This document shows positions 5,901 through 14,119 of a stretch of 14,391 bases of DNA, one piece after another. Made by a program: the position numbers and the translations under genes. How positions within the stretch are numbered: position 1 is the first letter of the stretch; each line of letters starts with the position of its first letter. The notes beneath the pieces are model-generated. The model made no database searches, was not told the origin of the DNA, and worked only from the letters and a program-made list of their open reading frames with translations. The stretch covers positions 1 through 14,391 of the forward strand of contig CADCQV010000173.1 in the NCBI GenBank assembly GCA_902803625.1. The letters are read 5' to 3'. This DNA is from an uncultured Lachnospiraceae bacterium. Lineage in GTDB: Bacteria; Bacillota; Clostridia; Lachnospirales; Lachnospiraceae.

Positions 5901-8900
5901 ACCTGAAATATCCCACCCCGGCTTCAAAGATCTTCAGATCCTGCTCTCCGTAAATATTGATATTGACTCCCTCTCCCCTTCTCTCCACGTGGCACATCTT
6001 TCCGAGGATCCGTCCCGTGGGATCGGTGATACCCTCCACCGCACGGAAGGAACCGTTAATATTCCAGCTTTCATCCATTGAAACATTCCCCTCCGGATCG
6101 GAGTACTGCAGGGCAACCTGTCCGTTAGTAAAGAGCTTATCCAGCCATTCGTCCGAAGCCACAAACCTTCCCTCGCCGTGGGAAGCGGGACTCACATAGG
6201 AGTGCCCCGGCTTTGCAAGGGCGAGCCAGGGAGACTTATTCGAAACGACCTTTGTATAGGCCATCCTGCTGATATGCCTGTTAATGGTATTATAGGTAAG
6301 TGTGGGTGAATCCTCTGTCTGCGCATCGATTATCCTGCCGTAGGGAACCAGGCCCAGCTTGATAAGAGCCTGGAAACCGTTGCAGATACCGAGTATGAGT
6401 CCATCCCTGTCAAGCAGAGCGTCAACGGCGCTTCTTATATCCTCATTCCTGAAGGCCGTTGCAAAAAACTTGGCGCTGCCGTCAGGCTCTTCTCCAGCCG
6501 AGAAGCCCCCCGGGAACATAATTATCTCAGAGCTGTCTATGGCTTTCTTAAACGAAGCGACCGACTCCCTTATATTCTTTTCACTCAGATTGGAAAAGAT
6601 CCTTATTTCGGTTTCCGCACCGGCTCTTTCAAAAGCCCTCATGCTGTCATATTCACAGTTGGTGCCCGGGAATACGGGAATAAACACCTTCGGCTTCTTA
6701 CACTTATTTGAAGAAATATATACTTTCTTTGTAAGGAATACCGGAGACTCTGTCATTTCTCCCCCCTCCTTACTCTTTATCGGAAATACCTTTGAAAGAG
6801 TCCCTTCATAGGCATCAAGTGCTTCCTTTATCCCGATCCTTGTTCTGCCATGGACAAAATACGGCTCCGCACTTACCTCACCGATAACGGTATAGGGAAC
6901 CTTCAGGGAGTCAAGGACACTTAAGGAGCTCACCTCTGCTATGATATTGCCGCTTTCCGCAAGGAACAGTTCCTCCTTTGAAAGGCCTTTTCCTATTTTT
7001 ACACCCAGCATATTTCCGAAGGCCATTTTGGAAAGAGCGGGGGCGATTCCGTACTCATCAAGAGCGTAGGCAGACCTTACGATCCCGGCCTTCTCAGCCT
7101 TCCTGATCCCCTCATAGAGCTCTGTCACCCTGTCATACTTCGGAAGCTCATATTCGTCCGTTTCAATTGTAAATTTTACAAGAGTATTCCCGGCTTCCTT
7201 CAATTCCGGGGTAATGACCTCGCCCACCTTCGCCGTGTCAACCGCAAAGGAAACAAGGGTTGGCGGAACATCTATATCCTCAAAGGTTCCGGACATGGAG
7301 TCCTTCCCTCCGATTGCCGGGAGTCCGTATCCGAGCTCTGCGTCAAAGGCCCCGAGAAGAGCCGTAAAAGGCTGGCTCCAGCGTTTCTTATCCTTTGTCA
7401 TACGCTTAAAGTACTCCTGGAAGGTGAATCTTATCTTATGCATGTCACCGCCGGAAGCCACTATCTTCGCAACAGACTCCGTAACCGCATATACCGCTCC
7501 ATGGAAGGGGCTCCAGGAGGACAGATAGGGATCAAAGCCGTAGCTCATCATTGTAACCGTATCCGTAGTGCCGTGAAGCACAGGCAGAATGGCAGTCATA
7601 GTCTGTATCGGAGTCTTCTGGTATTTACCTCCGAAGGGCATGGTTACCGTTGCTGCCCCTATAGAGGAATCAAACCGCTCCGAAAGCCCCTGTTTGGAGC
7701 ACTGGTTCAGGGAAGAAATGCTGTTTAGCCAGGCCTTTCTTTCATCCTCTATCCGGATCTCCTCCCTCATATAGTTATTTTTTTCGTCGGGAAGCTCCAC
7801 CTCTACCGAGGTTTCCTGTCTGGCACCGTTTGTATCCAGGAACTCTCTTTTAATATCAACGATCTTCCGGCCTCGCCAGTGCATAATGAGCCTGGGGTCT
7901 TCCGTGACAACGGCTACAGGAGTAGCTTCCAGATTTTCCTCTGCCGCATAGGAAAGGAAGGTATCCCTGTCCTTCTTTTCCACGACAACAGCCATTCTCT
8001 CCTGCGACTCCGATATGGCGAGCTCGGTCCCGTCAAGCCCCGCATACTTTTTCGGTACCTTGTCGAGGTCTATATCAAGCCCTGCGGCCAGCTCTCCTAT
8101 GGCTACGGAAACCCCTCCCGCACCGAAATCATTGCAGACCTTGATAAGCTTCGATACCTCCGGACGCCTGAAAAGCCTCTGCAGCTTTCTCTCTGTGGGA
8201 GCATTTCCCTTCTGCACCTCGGCTCCGCAGCTGTCAAGGGATTTCTCCGTATGCACCTTTGAAGAGCCTGTAGCTCCGCCGATACCGTCACGTCCCGTGC
8301 GCCCTCCAAGGAGGATCACGATATCCCCGGGAGAAGCATCCTCCCTGAGAACATTTTTCTCGGGAACGGCTGCTATCACCGCTCCGATTTCCATACGCTT
8401 TGCCACATAGCCCGGGTGGTATATCTCATCCACAAGCCCCGTAGCCAGACCTATCTGGTTTCCGTATGACGAATACCCGGCTGCAGCCTCTCTGACCAGC
8501 TTTTTCTGCGGAAGCTTGCCCTTCAGGGTCTCCGATACCGGGACCCTGGGATCGGCAGCACCGGTCACCCTCATTGCCTGATAAACATAGGAACGTCCGG
8601 AAAGAGGGTCCCTTATGGCTCCCCCGAGACAGGTTGCCGCTCCTCCGAAGGGCTCTATCTCAGTGGGGTGGTTATGGGTCTCATTCTTAAACATTACGAG
8701 CCAGTTTTCCTTATATTCCCGCCCCTTTTCATCCTTTAATTCCACCGGAACCACTATGGAGCAGGCGTTTATCTCATTTGACTTCTCCTCGTCCTCGAGC
8801 TTTCCAAGCTTTTTCAGGGCTTTGGCACCAAGGGTGGCGATGTCCATAAGGCAGACATACTTTTTCCCTCCCTTTTCCGAAGAACGTTTACCGTACACCC

Positions 8901-9678
8901 CGGCACGGCTTTCCATGTATTTTTCCCATGCCCTTCTGACAGGCGCCGCATAATACCCTTCAGGGATGGTCACATCTTTAAGCTCCGTCTGGAAGGTGGT
9001 ATGCCGGCAATGGTCGGACCAGTAGGTATCGAGAACCCTTATCTCGGTCACATAGGGATCCCTTTTTTCGTCATTCCCGAAGTAATTTCTGATATGCTTG
9101 AAGTCACTGAAGGTCATGGCGAGGGACAGGGAATCGTAGAGCTTCTTTAAGGACATATCACTCATGCTCCTGAAGCCCTTGAAGATCTTTACATCCTCAG
9201 GCTCCGGATAGTCCTGCTTCAGAGTCAGCGGCTTTTTCCCGTCAGACAGACGTGAATCAACCGGATTCATTACGTAATTCTCTACAAGCTCCAGCTCCTC
9301 ATCATTCTTTATCCCGGAAAGGATATATACCTCTGCCGTCCTGACTATGGGCTCCTCACTGCCCTTCAGGAACCTGATGCACTGCACTGCAGAGTCCGCC
9401 CTCTGGTCGAACTGTCCGGGAAGAGCCTCCACTGCAAAGACCCTGTCATTTATCCCGCATTCAAAAAACTCCTCGCGGATAGTATCCACGGGAGGTTCCG
9501 AGAAAACGCTGTTTACTGCCTTTTTGTAGATCTCCGGGCTTATATTCTCCACATCATAACGGATAAGATAACGCACCCTTACATCCTTTAATCCCAGAAA
9601 TTCGTGCAGCTCATGCTGAAGCTCGGCGGCATGGACCGCATATGCTTCCTTTTTTTCAACAAATACACGTCTAACCAT
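5899..9678 (-). CDS. purL: Phosphoribosylformylglycinamidine synthase, single-chain (PurL)
   Basis: This enzyme converts FGAR, glutamine and ATP to FGAM in the fourth step of de novo purine synthesis. At 1259 residues it is the large single-chain form that fuses PurS-like, synthetase and glutaminase parts. The N-terminus (about 1-160) is the PurS-like region. The synthetase core shows DTYWSDHCRHTTF (217-229), NETHNHPTEIEPFGGAATC (332-350), GGRTGRDGIGGATGSS (458-473) and CNDFGAGGVSVAIGEL (515-530). A second half-repeat contains GYGLPAIGGKDSMSGTF (783-799). The class I glutamine amidotransferase domain (about 996-1259) has the nucleophile cysteine 1099 in GICNGFQ and the histidine and glutamate of SHGEGRF (H1167, E1169). 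The ATG has an AGGGAAAAG site and follows the DUF6508-like gene by 18 nt. No frameshift is visible. The stop codon coincides with the end of a repeat. Confidence 0.98.
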   Translation of the reverse strand: MVRRVFVEKKEAYAVHAAELQHELHEFLGLKDVRVRYLIRYDVENISPEIYKKAVNSVFSEPPVDTIREEFFECGINDRVFAVEALPGQFDQRADSAVQCIRFLKGSEEPIVRTAEVYILSGIKNDEELELVENYVMNPVDSRLSDGKKPLTLKQDYPEPEDVKIFKGFRSMSDMSLKKLYDSLSLAMTFSDFKHIRNYFGNDEKRDPYVTEIRVLDTYWSDHCRHTTFQTELKDVTIPEGYYAAPVRRAWEKYMESRAGVYGKRSSEKGGKKYVCLMDIATLGAKALKKLGKLEDEEKSNEINACSIVVPVELKDEKGREYKENWLVMFKNETHNHPTEIEPFGGAATCLGGAIRDPLSGRSYVYQAMRVTGAADPRVPVSETLKGKLPQKKLVREAAAGYSSYGNQIGLATGLVDEIYHPGYVAKRMEIGAVIAAVPEKNVLREDASPGDIVILLGGRTGRDGIGGATGSSKVHTEKSLDSCGAEVQKGNAPTERKLQRLFRRPEVSKLIKVCNDFGAGGVSVAIGELAAGLDIDLDKVPKKYAGLDGTELAISESQERMAVVVEKKDRDTFLSYAAEENLEATPVAVVTEDPRLIMHWRGRKIVDIKREFLDTNGARQETSVEVELPDEKNNYMREEIRIEDERKAWLNSISSLNQCSKQGLSERFDSSIGAATVTMPFGGKYQKTPIQTMTAILPVLHGTTDTVTMMSYGFDPYLSSWSPFHGAVYAVTESVAKIVASGGDMHKIRFTFQEYFKRMTKDKKRWSQPFTALLGAFDAELGYGLPAIGGKDSMSGTFEDIDVPPTLVSFAVDTAKVGEVITPELKEAGNTLVKFTIETDEYELPKYDRVTELYEGIRKAEKAGIVRSAYALDEYGIAPALSKMAFGNMLGVKIGKGLSKEELFLAESGNIIAEVSSLSVLDSLKVPYTVIGEVSAEPYFVHGRTRIGIKEALDAYEGTLSKVFPIKSKEGGEMTESPVFLTKKVYISSNKCKKPKVFIPVFPGTNCEYDSMRAFERAGAETEIRIFSNLSEKNIRESVASFKKAIDSSEIIMFPGGFSAGEEPDGSAKFFATAFRNEDIRSAVDALLDRDGLILGICNGFQALIKLGLVPYGRIIDAQTEDSPTLTYNTINRHISRMAYTKVVSNKSPWLALAKPGHSYVSPASHGEGRFVASDEWLDKLFTNGQVALQYSDPEGNVSMDESWNINGSFRAVEGITDPTGRILGKMCHVERRGEGVNINIYGEQDLKIFEAGVGYFR

Positions 9679-9696
9679 TCTTTTCCCTGTTCACCG

Positions 9697-10149
9697 TCAT
9701 CCCGGCTTTTTGTAAAAGTCAATGAGTTCCTTGAATTTTTGGAGCACCCCGAGATAAATTCCCTCTCTGGCTCCCTCGGACCAGGCAGGTCCCCTGTGCA
9801 TTCCCTCCAGAACGTATTTCGACAGAAATCCCCGGAGATCATCCACATTCCTTATGGTACAGCTCTCAATAAACCTTCTCTCATCCTCATGTGTCCTTAT
9901 CCTGTGCCTTGAATAGACATAGGGATAATTCCTGTTCATAAGGGAGGTTTTTGAAGCCCTTTTCACAAAATCGAGAAGAGTCGAATCAAAAACCGGAAAA
10001 TTCAGATTTGACTCCCCCTGTGCCCCGTCATAGCTCTTCGAAAATTCATTTTTTTTGTCGGAAAAATACGGGATATACTTAAAAAGCATTTCCAGTTCCC
10101 GTCCGTATGTGGTTATCATTCTGTCCGCAAGAGTGTTTTCGGATTCCAA
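9697..10149 (-). CDS. Small DUF6508-like protein of unknown function, TTG start
   Basis: A 150-residue soluble protein without signal peptide or membrane segment. The TTG at 10147-10149 is preferred because AAGGAGGAA lies six nt before it (10154-10162). The upstream in-frame ATG at 10224 would run 56 nt into the preceding gene and lacks such a site. Counting from the TTG, visible blocks are EMLFKYIPYF (20-29), a basic PYVYSRHRIR stretch (76-85) and YVLEGMHRGPAWSEG followed by GIYLGVLQKFKEL (112-141). This pattern (an early PYF, a late 'hRG...W..G...G....L..L' block) reminds me of DUF6508, a short family without known function. That assignment is from memory and tentative. It sits between the cNMP-domain-like gene and purL, 19 nt and 18 nt from them, so it is probably co-transcribed with both. 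Confidence 0.7.
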   Translation of the reverse strand: MESENTLADRMITTYGRELEMLFKYIPYFSDKKNEFSKSYDGAQGESNLNFPVFDSTLLDFVKRASKTSLMNRNYPYVYSRHRIRTHEDERRFIESCTIRNVDDLRGFLSKYVLEGMHRGPAWSEGAREGIYLGVLQKFKELIDFYKKPG

Positions 10150-10168
10150 AGCGTTCCTCCTTGGTATT

Positions 10169-12268
10169 TCAGGTCCTGATATAATCGAGCTGCCTTGTAA
10201 TGGTATCGGGCACATCCTTTCCAAGCTTCTTTATCTTCTGCATCATAACCTGGATAAGATGGATCTTCCCCTGCTGTTTGATGCCGTATTTCTCAATAAG
10301 ATCCGCATAAAGCGGGTTTGCCTTCATGCTTTCCCTCTTCCCGGCCCTGAAAGGACAGTATCTGAAAACTATCCCACGGGAAATCTTATTCAGTCTCGCG
10401 GAGCCCGTAGCCTCGCTCCTTATATAGACCATATAGTCTGCCACGAATACTGTCCGGTAATTATTTCTGGCCTTTTGAAGTGCCAGCTTTATCTTTTCCC
10501 TGCTTTCCGGCGAGATATCGTGGTTCTTTCTGTAAAACTGCATATAATCGCAGTACTCGCTTGTAAGGCTGGGATCGGTGACATCATTCCAGTGAACACC
10601 CTGTATGCGTCTGCACATCTCCCACCTGAATTCTCCGCAGAGCTTTGTCATGGCCTCATCCAGATCCTCGGTAAAGAGAATGGACATCATCATTCTGGCA
10701 GGTGTATCCCTTTTCTTACCGTCTATCTCCTGCCACATGGATGTCCTGGAGCCCATATTCGGCATAAGTATCACATAGGGAAGAACCTCCTTCGATACCA
10801 GGAACTGGTTTATCTCCAGATCCTCAAAGGCCGTGACGGAATCCCTGTAAAACAGTGAAAAGTCTATTTCCCTTATGGAATTGATCGCTGTTTTTACCTT
10901 GTCCGGGGTGAGGAGTGCAGTACGTAAAGGCCTTAGTACCGCATCATCGGTAAAGATGGGAACAAAGGTGGTGACTCTTCCGAAGGTCAGGCGGTTTCCC
11001 ATGGTGAAGAAGTTTTCTATCTCGAATTTCAGCCTTTTGGTCCTGTCATTCTTAAGCGCCGCTTCCTCTTCCCTCGTGATATATCCTCCGGTCACCTGTT
11101 CCTTCAGGTATTCAAGATAATCACTGTCAAATTCATTCTTTGACGGATTGACCTTCATCTCATAGATAAGCTTCAGCCAGTCCCTTATGGTCACTACCCT
11201 TCCTGAGGGATCGCTCTTCCACTGCCTCGCGAAATTGGCAAGGATCGCGGTATTTTCCTTTCCTGCCAGATTCTCGTCAATAAAGCCGAAGAGTAAAAAC
11301 ATCTTTACCTCCAGCGGAGGGGTCTTGTCCGTCAGCGTCTTCATAAAGATCGCATAGTAAAGATCATAGAAGATCCTTGAAATCTCCTTCCGGAGCTTAC
11401 GCATCTCATCCGTGGTCTCCGTCTTGTCAGGGGATGCCGCATAATCCGCTATAAGCTTTTCAAATACCTGTACCGTGGAGGTCGGGGCTTCCGAATAGCT
11501 CAGGATGATAGGCATGGCATCCCGTATTTCCTTCTCGCCCTCTGTCTCACCATCATCATCCTTAAGCTGCGCCTTGGCATACTTGTAATCCATCTTGAAG
11601 GTGGTAGTCACCTCGTCCAGGTATTCCTTGTATCTGCAGATCCTTATGATCTCCGCATAGATCACCTTTATGAATTCATTGTTGTTCAGGATGGTACCTA
11701 TGCAGATGCTTATACTGAGACCGTAAAAGGACTTCCTTACCGTAGCGTCATTTTCAATAAGTGAGCTCAGATAATCCAGTCTCCATTCCTCAAGGCCCTC
11801 CGCTTCTCTGGGCTCCATCAGATTCTCGATCTCCGGATATTCCTCGGGCTCTCTGGACAGCTCCACCATCAGGCTCTTGTAGTCCTCCAGATCCCTCTTC
11901 ACTCCATTATAGAGGTTCTCGCACTCCGTTCTGATCTTCTCATACCAGGAATAGCAGTCCACCGCGGACCGAACGCTGGAGGATGCGAGCACCGGCGCGA
12001 TCTTCTGATTGAGCCTGATGACCTTCAGGATATCATCAGTGTTGGAATAGTCATATGCATAGACCGTAGCATCACTGTCGGCCGTATAATCAAAGGAATA
12101 GGTATCCCCCGGGGTCTCGGCAGCCCCGATCATGGAGCCTGTCTTCAATAGCATGGCTCCGTCGGCATTATGGACACTGATGCTTCCTTTGAGGACGATT
12201 TCCACTTCCCGGACCCTGTCTCCCGCTTTATGGAGAACATCATCTTTTTTCAGTTCCTTTATACCCAA
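10169..12268 (-). CDS. Large uncharacterised protein with N-terminal cyclic-nucleotide-binding-like domain
   Basis: A 699-residue protein, probably cytoplasmic. The first 90 or so residues read like a cyclic-nucleotide-binding jelly roll: VREVEIVLKGSISV (19-32), a glycine at the GSMIGAA turn (44-50), then alternating strands to about 73. The usual phosphate-binding arginine cassette is not obvious, so ligand binding may be lost or altered. No helix-turn-helix or catalytic domain follows. The rest is mostly alpha-helical with segments that look conserved: LPYVILMPNMGSRTSMWQEI (496-515), FRWEMCRRIQGVHWNDVTD (547-565) and SLTSEYCDYMQFYRKN (567-582). I do not recognise this body as a named family. 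The start is TTG at 12266-12268 with GGGGGGAAG (12271-12279) before it; no in-frame ATG is available upstream. It begins 18 nt after the antiporter gene and ends 19 nt before the DUF6508-like gene. Confidence 0.8.
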   Translation of the reverse strand: MGIKELKKDDVLHKAGDRVREVEIVLKGSISVHNADGAMLLKTGSMIGAAETPGDTYSFDYTADSDATVYAYDYSNTDDILKVIRLNQKIAPVLASSSVRSAVDCYSWYEKIRTECENLYNGVKRDLEDYKSLMVELSREPEEYPEIENLMEPREAEGLEEWRLDYLSSLIENDATVRKSFYGLSISICIGTILNNNEFIKVIYAEIIRICRYKEYLDEVTTTFKMDYKYAKAQLKDDDGETEGEKEIRDAMPIILSYSEAPTSTVQVFEKLIADYAASPDKTETTDEMRKLRKEISRIFYDLYYAIFMKTLTDKTPPLEVKMFLLFGFIDENLAGKENTAILANFARQWKSDPSGRVVTIRDWLKLIYEMKVNPSKNEFDSDYLEYLKEQVTGGYITREEEAALKNDRTKRLKFEIENFFTMGNRLTFGRVTTFVPIFTDDAVLRPLRTALLTPDKVKTAINSIREIDFSLFYRDSVTAFEDLEINQFLVSKEVLPYVILMPNMGSRTSMWQEIDGKKRDTPARMMMSILFTEDLDEAMTKLCGEFRWEMCRRIQGVHWNDVTDPSLTSEYCDYMQFYRKNHDISPESREKIKLALQKARNNYRTVFVADYMVYIRSEATGSARLNKISRGIVFRYCPFRAGKRESMKANPLYADLIEKYGIKQQGKIHLIQVMMQKIKKLGKDVPDTITRQLDYIRT

Positions 12269-12286
12269 GTCTTCCCCCCGGATCCT

Positions 12287-13795
12287 TTATTGCTTTGACG
12301 ACCTTCTTCTCAGGATCTCCAATGCCACTACCATGATCAGGACTCCCACTGCCAGGGAAATGATCCAGTTGCCCGTAAACCCTGAAATGATATAGCCCGC
12401 CACGCAGCTGACAAAGGTCACTGCCGCATACTGCAGCTGTGTGGAAACATGATTCATGTGATAGCACTGTGCTCCGGCACTGGACATTATCGTGGTATCG
12501 GAGATCGGTGAAATATGGTCACCGCATACCGCTCCCGCAAGTACGGCGGAAACGGATATTATCATCATATTAAGTGCATCCGCACCGAAAATACTGGTTA
12601 CGATCGGAACCAGTATTGCAAAGGTTCCCCAGGAGGTTCCGGTAGAAAAGGCAATGAAAATGGCAATTATAAACATTATCACCGGAACAAAGCTGAGCCC
12701 GTAGCTCGCACTTCCAACGGTATTGTATACATAATCCCTTATCCCGAGAGCCTGGGTCATTCCCTTTAAGGTCCAGGCAAAGGTAAGTATGGCTATCGCC
12801 GGTATCATAAGCTGGAAGCCCGTGATAAAGCTCGACATGAATTCACGGAAGCTCACGACCTTCCTCGGTACATAGAAGAGGAAAAGGAATAATATCGTAA
12901 TAAATGTGGCAAATATCAGTGAGATCTCAGCATCACAGTCGGCAAAGGCCTGCTGTATGTTTCCTGCACCGCTTGAAAAGCCCGTATACATCATAGCTCC
13001 GACAGCAGACACTATCAGAAGGATCATTGGGATAACAAGATCATACACTCTTCCGTTGGGGTTTTCCTTCACCTCCTCCGATGTCTTGACATCATCCTTG
13101 TGATCGGTGAAGAGATCCCCTTTATTCACTGCATTGTCCTCATGGATCTTCATTAGCCCGAAGTCTATCCCTCTGGCACTTGTGTAAACAACCATAAAGA
13201 GCGTGAGCAGTGCATACAGGTTGAAAGGAATGGTGCTGATAAACAGCTGAAGCCCGTTGATACCGGCATCCTCAGGTACATAGGAATTCACAGCTGCCGC
13301 CCAGCTGGATATCGGCGCTATGATACATACCGGTGCCGCAGTCGCATCTATGATATAGGCAAGCTTCGCCCTGGAAACCTTGTATTTATCCGTGACAGGT
13401 CTCATGACACTTCCCACGGTAAGGCAGTTAAAATAATCATCCACGAAGATAAGCACACCGAGAAGGGTCGTAGCCAGAAGCGCCGCCTTCTTGCTTTTTA
13501 TCTTCGTGCCTGCCCATCTTCCGTATGCCGCGCTGCCTCCGGATTTCTGCAGAAGTATAACGATCATCCCCAGCATAACGAGGAAGATCAGTATATTCAG
13601 GTCGATATTCTCACACATCACCGTAAAAATGGACTCAAAACTGATCCAGGGATTAAACTGCCCATATAGCAGCGCTCCCGAGATGATCCCGATAAGCAGT
13701 GATGAATATACCTCTTTTGTGATGAATGCAAGAACAATGGCTATGATCGGCGGAAGAAGTGACCATGCCGTACCTATAAATACCGAATTCTCCAT
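12287..13795 (-). CDS. NhaC-family Na+/H+ antiporter-type membrane transporter
   Basis: A 502-residue polytopic membrane protein with about eleven to twelve hydrophobic spans. Family signatures include FVDDYFNCLTVGSVMRPVTD (117-136), TAAPVCIIAPISSWAA (152-167), STGTSWGTFAILVPI (384-398), and near the C-terminus GAVCGDHISPISDTTIMSS (421-439) followed by HVSTQLQYA (449-457). These mark the NhaC superfamily, which exchanges Na+ for protons; some relatives carry malate/lactate or amino acids, so the true substrate is not certain. A charged cytoplasmic loop (about 215-250) separates the two halves. The ATG has an AGGAGAG site ten nt upstream. It is the first gene of the run leading to purL and has its own predicted promoter with a dyad in the leader. 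Confidence 0.93.
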   Translation of the reverse strand: MENSVFIGTAWSLLPPIIAIVLAFITKEVYSSLLIGIISGALLYGQFNPWISFESIFTVMCENIDLNILIFLVMLGMIVILLQKSGGSAAYGRWAGTKIKSKKAALLATTLLGVLIFVDDYFNCLTVGSVMRPVTDKYKVSRAKLAYIIDATAAPVCIIAPISSWAAAVNSYVPEDAGINGLQLFISTIPFNLYALLTLFMVVYTSARGIDFGLMKIHEDNAVNKGDLFTDHKDDVKTSEEVKENPNGRVYDLVIPMILLIVSAVGAMMYTGFSSGAGNIQQAFADCDAEISLIFATFITILFLFLFYVPRKVVSFREFMSSFITGFQLMIPAIAILTFAWTLKGMTQALGIRDYVYNTVGSASYGLSFVPVIMFIIAIFIAFSTGTSWGTFAILVPIVTSIFGADALNMMIISVSAVLAGAVCGDHISPISDTTIMSSAGAQCYHMNHVSTQLQYAAVTFVSCVAGYIISGFTGNWIISLAVGVLIMVVALEILRRRSSKQ

Positions 13796-13832
13796 AAACC
13801 CAACTCTCCTGTTTCTTATTCTCCTTGTCCGT

Positions 13833-13859
13833 TCACAAAGCCACAGCTGTCCTTTGTGA
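13833..13859. promoter_or_regulatory. Dyad symmetry in the antiporter-gene leader
   Basis: TCACAAAG (13833-13840) and its exact complement CTTTGTGA (13852-13859) are separated by 11 bp that contain a second palindrome, ACAGCTGT (13843-13850). It lies between the predicted -10 box and the start codon, roughly +10 to +36 of the transcript. It could be an operator for a repressor or an RNA hairpin. I do not match it to a known regulator. Confidence 0.5.
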
Positions 13860-13875
13860 CCGCATTAACTTAATA

Positions 13876-13905
13876 ATTATAAAACAATTCCGGGTAATAA
13901 TACAA
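13876..13905 (-). promoter_or_regulatory. Predicted promoter of the antiporter-purL run
   Basis: On the minus strand a perfect TATAAT (13876-13881) lies 18 bp after a weak -35 candidate TTGTAT (13900-13905). Transcription would begin near 13869, about 75 nt before the ATG. The strong -10 and position upstream of the first gene support the call. Confidence 0.55.
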
Positions 13906-13919
13906 CAGGTATTTACATC

Positions 13920-13984
13920 CCCTTTATGCACAAAAAAGGATGCCCTTCGGACATCCTTTTTGTGCGCAGGGGAAGAGGGATTCG
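13920..13984. repeat. Copy 1 of tRNA-Trp 3' end plus terminator
   Basis: This 65-bp segment matches 14074-14137 with only one inserted T. It contains the last 18 nt of tRNA-Trp (13967-13984) and a terminator hairpin with arms 13938-13945 and 13949-13956. The rest of the tRNA is missing, so it is a remnant and not a functional tRNA gene. The hairpin still has an A/T-run on both sides and may act as a second terminator before the antiporter promoter. Confidence 0.85.
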
Positions 13985-14077
13985 CTCCGGGGCTTCGCCC
14001 CTTTCACGCCGCGCTGCTGAAAAATGATCCACCGGATCATTTTTCCCGGCTTCGCCGTCGCAGCGGTTCGAATCCCT
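13976..14077. repeat. Nested palindromic element between the two tRNA-Trp 3'-end copies
   Basis: The segment has three nested inverted repeats: AGGGATTCG (13976-13984) with CGAATCCCT (14069-14077), CGCTGC (14012-14017) with GCAGCG (14060-14065), and a perfect 12-bp central stem (14019-14030 with 14034-14045) around a 3-nt loop. A side hairpin stands in each arm: GGGGC/GCCCC (13989-14001) and CGGC/GCCG (14047-14057), both with loop TTC (GAA on the other strand). The outer arms are tRNA T-arm sequence. It has no coding capacity and resembles a miniature structured insertion. Confidence 0.7.
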
Positions 14078-14081
14078 TTAT

Positions 14082-14117
14082 GCACAAAAAAGGATGCCCT
14101 TCGGACATCCTTTTGTG
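14082..14117 (-). terminator. tRNA-Trp terminator
   Basis: On the minus strand an 8-bp stem (14103-14110 with 14092-14099, one G-T pair) closes a GAA loop and is followed by six T (A-run 14086-14091). It begins 9 nt past the tRNA 3' end. Flanking A and T tracts and GCAC/GTGC extend the stem. Confidence 0.85.
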
Positions 14118-14119
14118 CG

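Noticed and set aside
10150..10224. ATG start at 10224 for the DUF6508-like gene
   Set aside because: It would overlap the 3' end of the preceding gene by 56 nt and has no good ribosome binding site, while the TTG at 10149 has AAGGAGG at ideal distance.
10055..10858. A 267-codon plus-strand open frame opposite the cNMP-like gene
   Set aside because: It lies entirely antisense to two well-supported genes, shows no recognisable domain and has amino acid composition typical of a shadow frame.
13796..13880. Purine riboswitch in the leader of the antiporter-purL run
   Set aside because: The predicted leader is only about 75 nt and shows a single dyad; the three-way junction and conserved loop sequences of a purine aptamer are not visible.
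13985..14073. Intact integrative element flanked by attL/attR at tRNA-Trp
   Set aside because: Only about 90 bp lie between the repeats, with no integrase or other gene; at most it is a scar or a miniature element.
14064..14077. T-arm-like sequence GGTTCGAATCCC on the plus strand, as if a second tRNA ended there
   Set aside because: No acceptor, D or anticodon arms precede it on that strand. It is explained as the inverted outer arm of the palindromic element.
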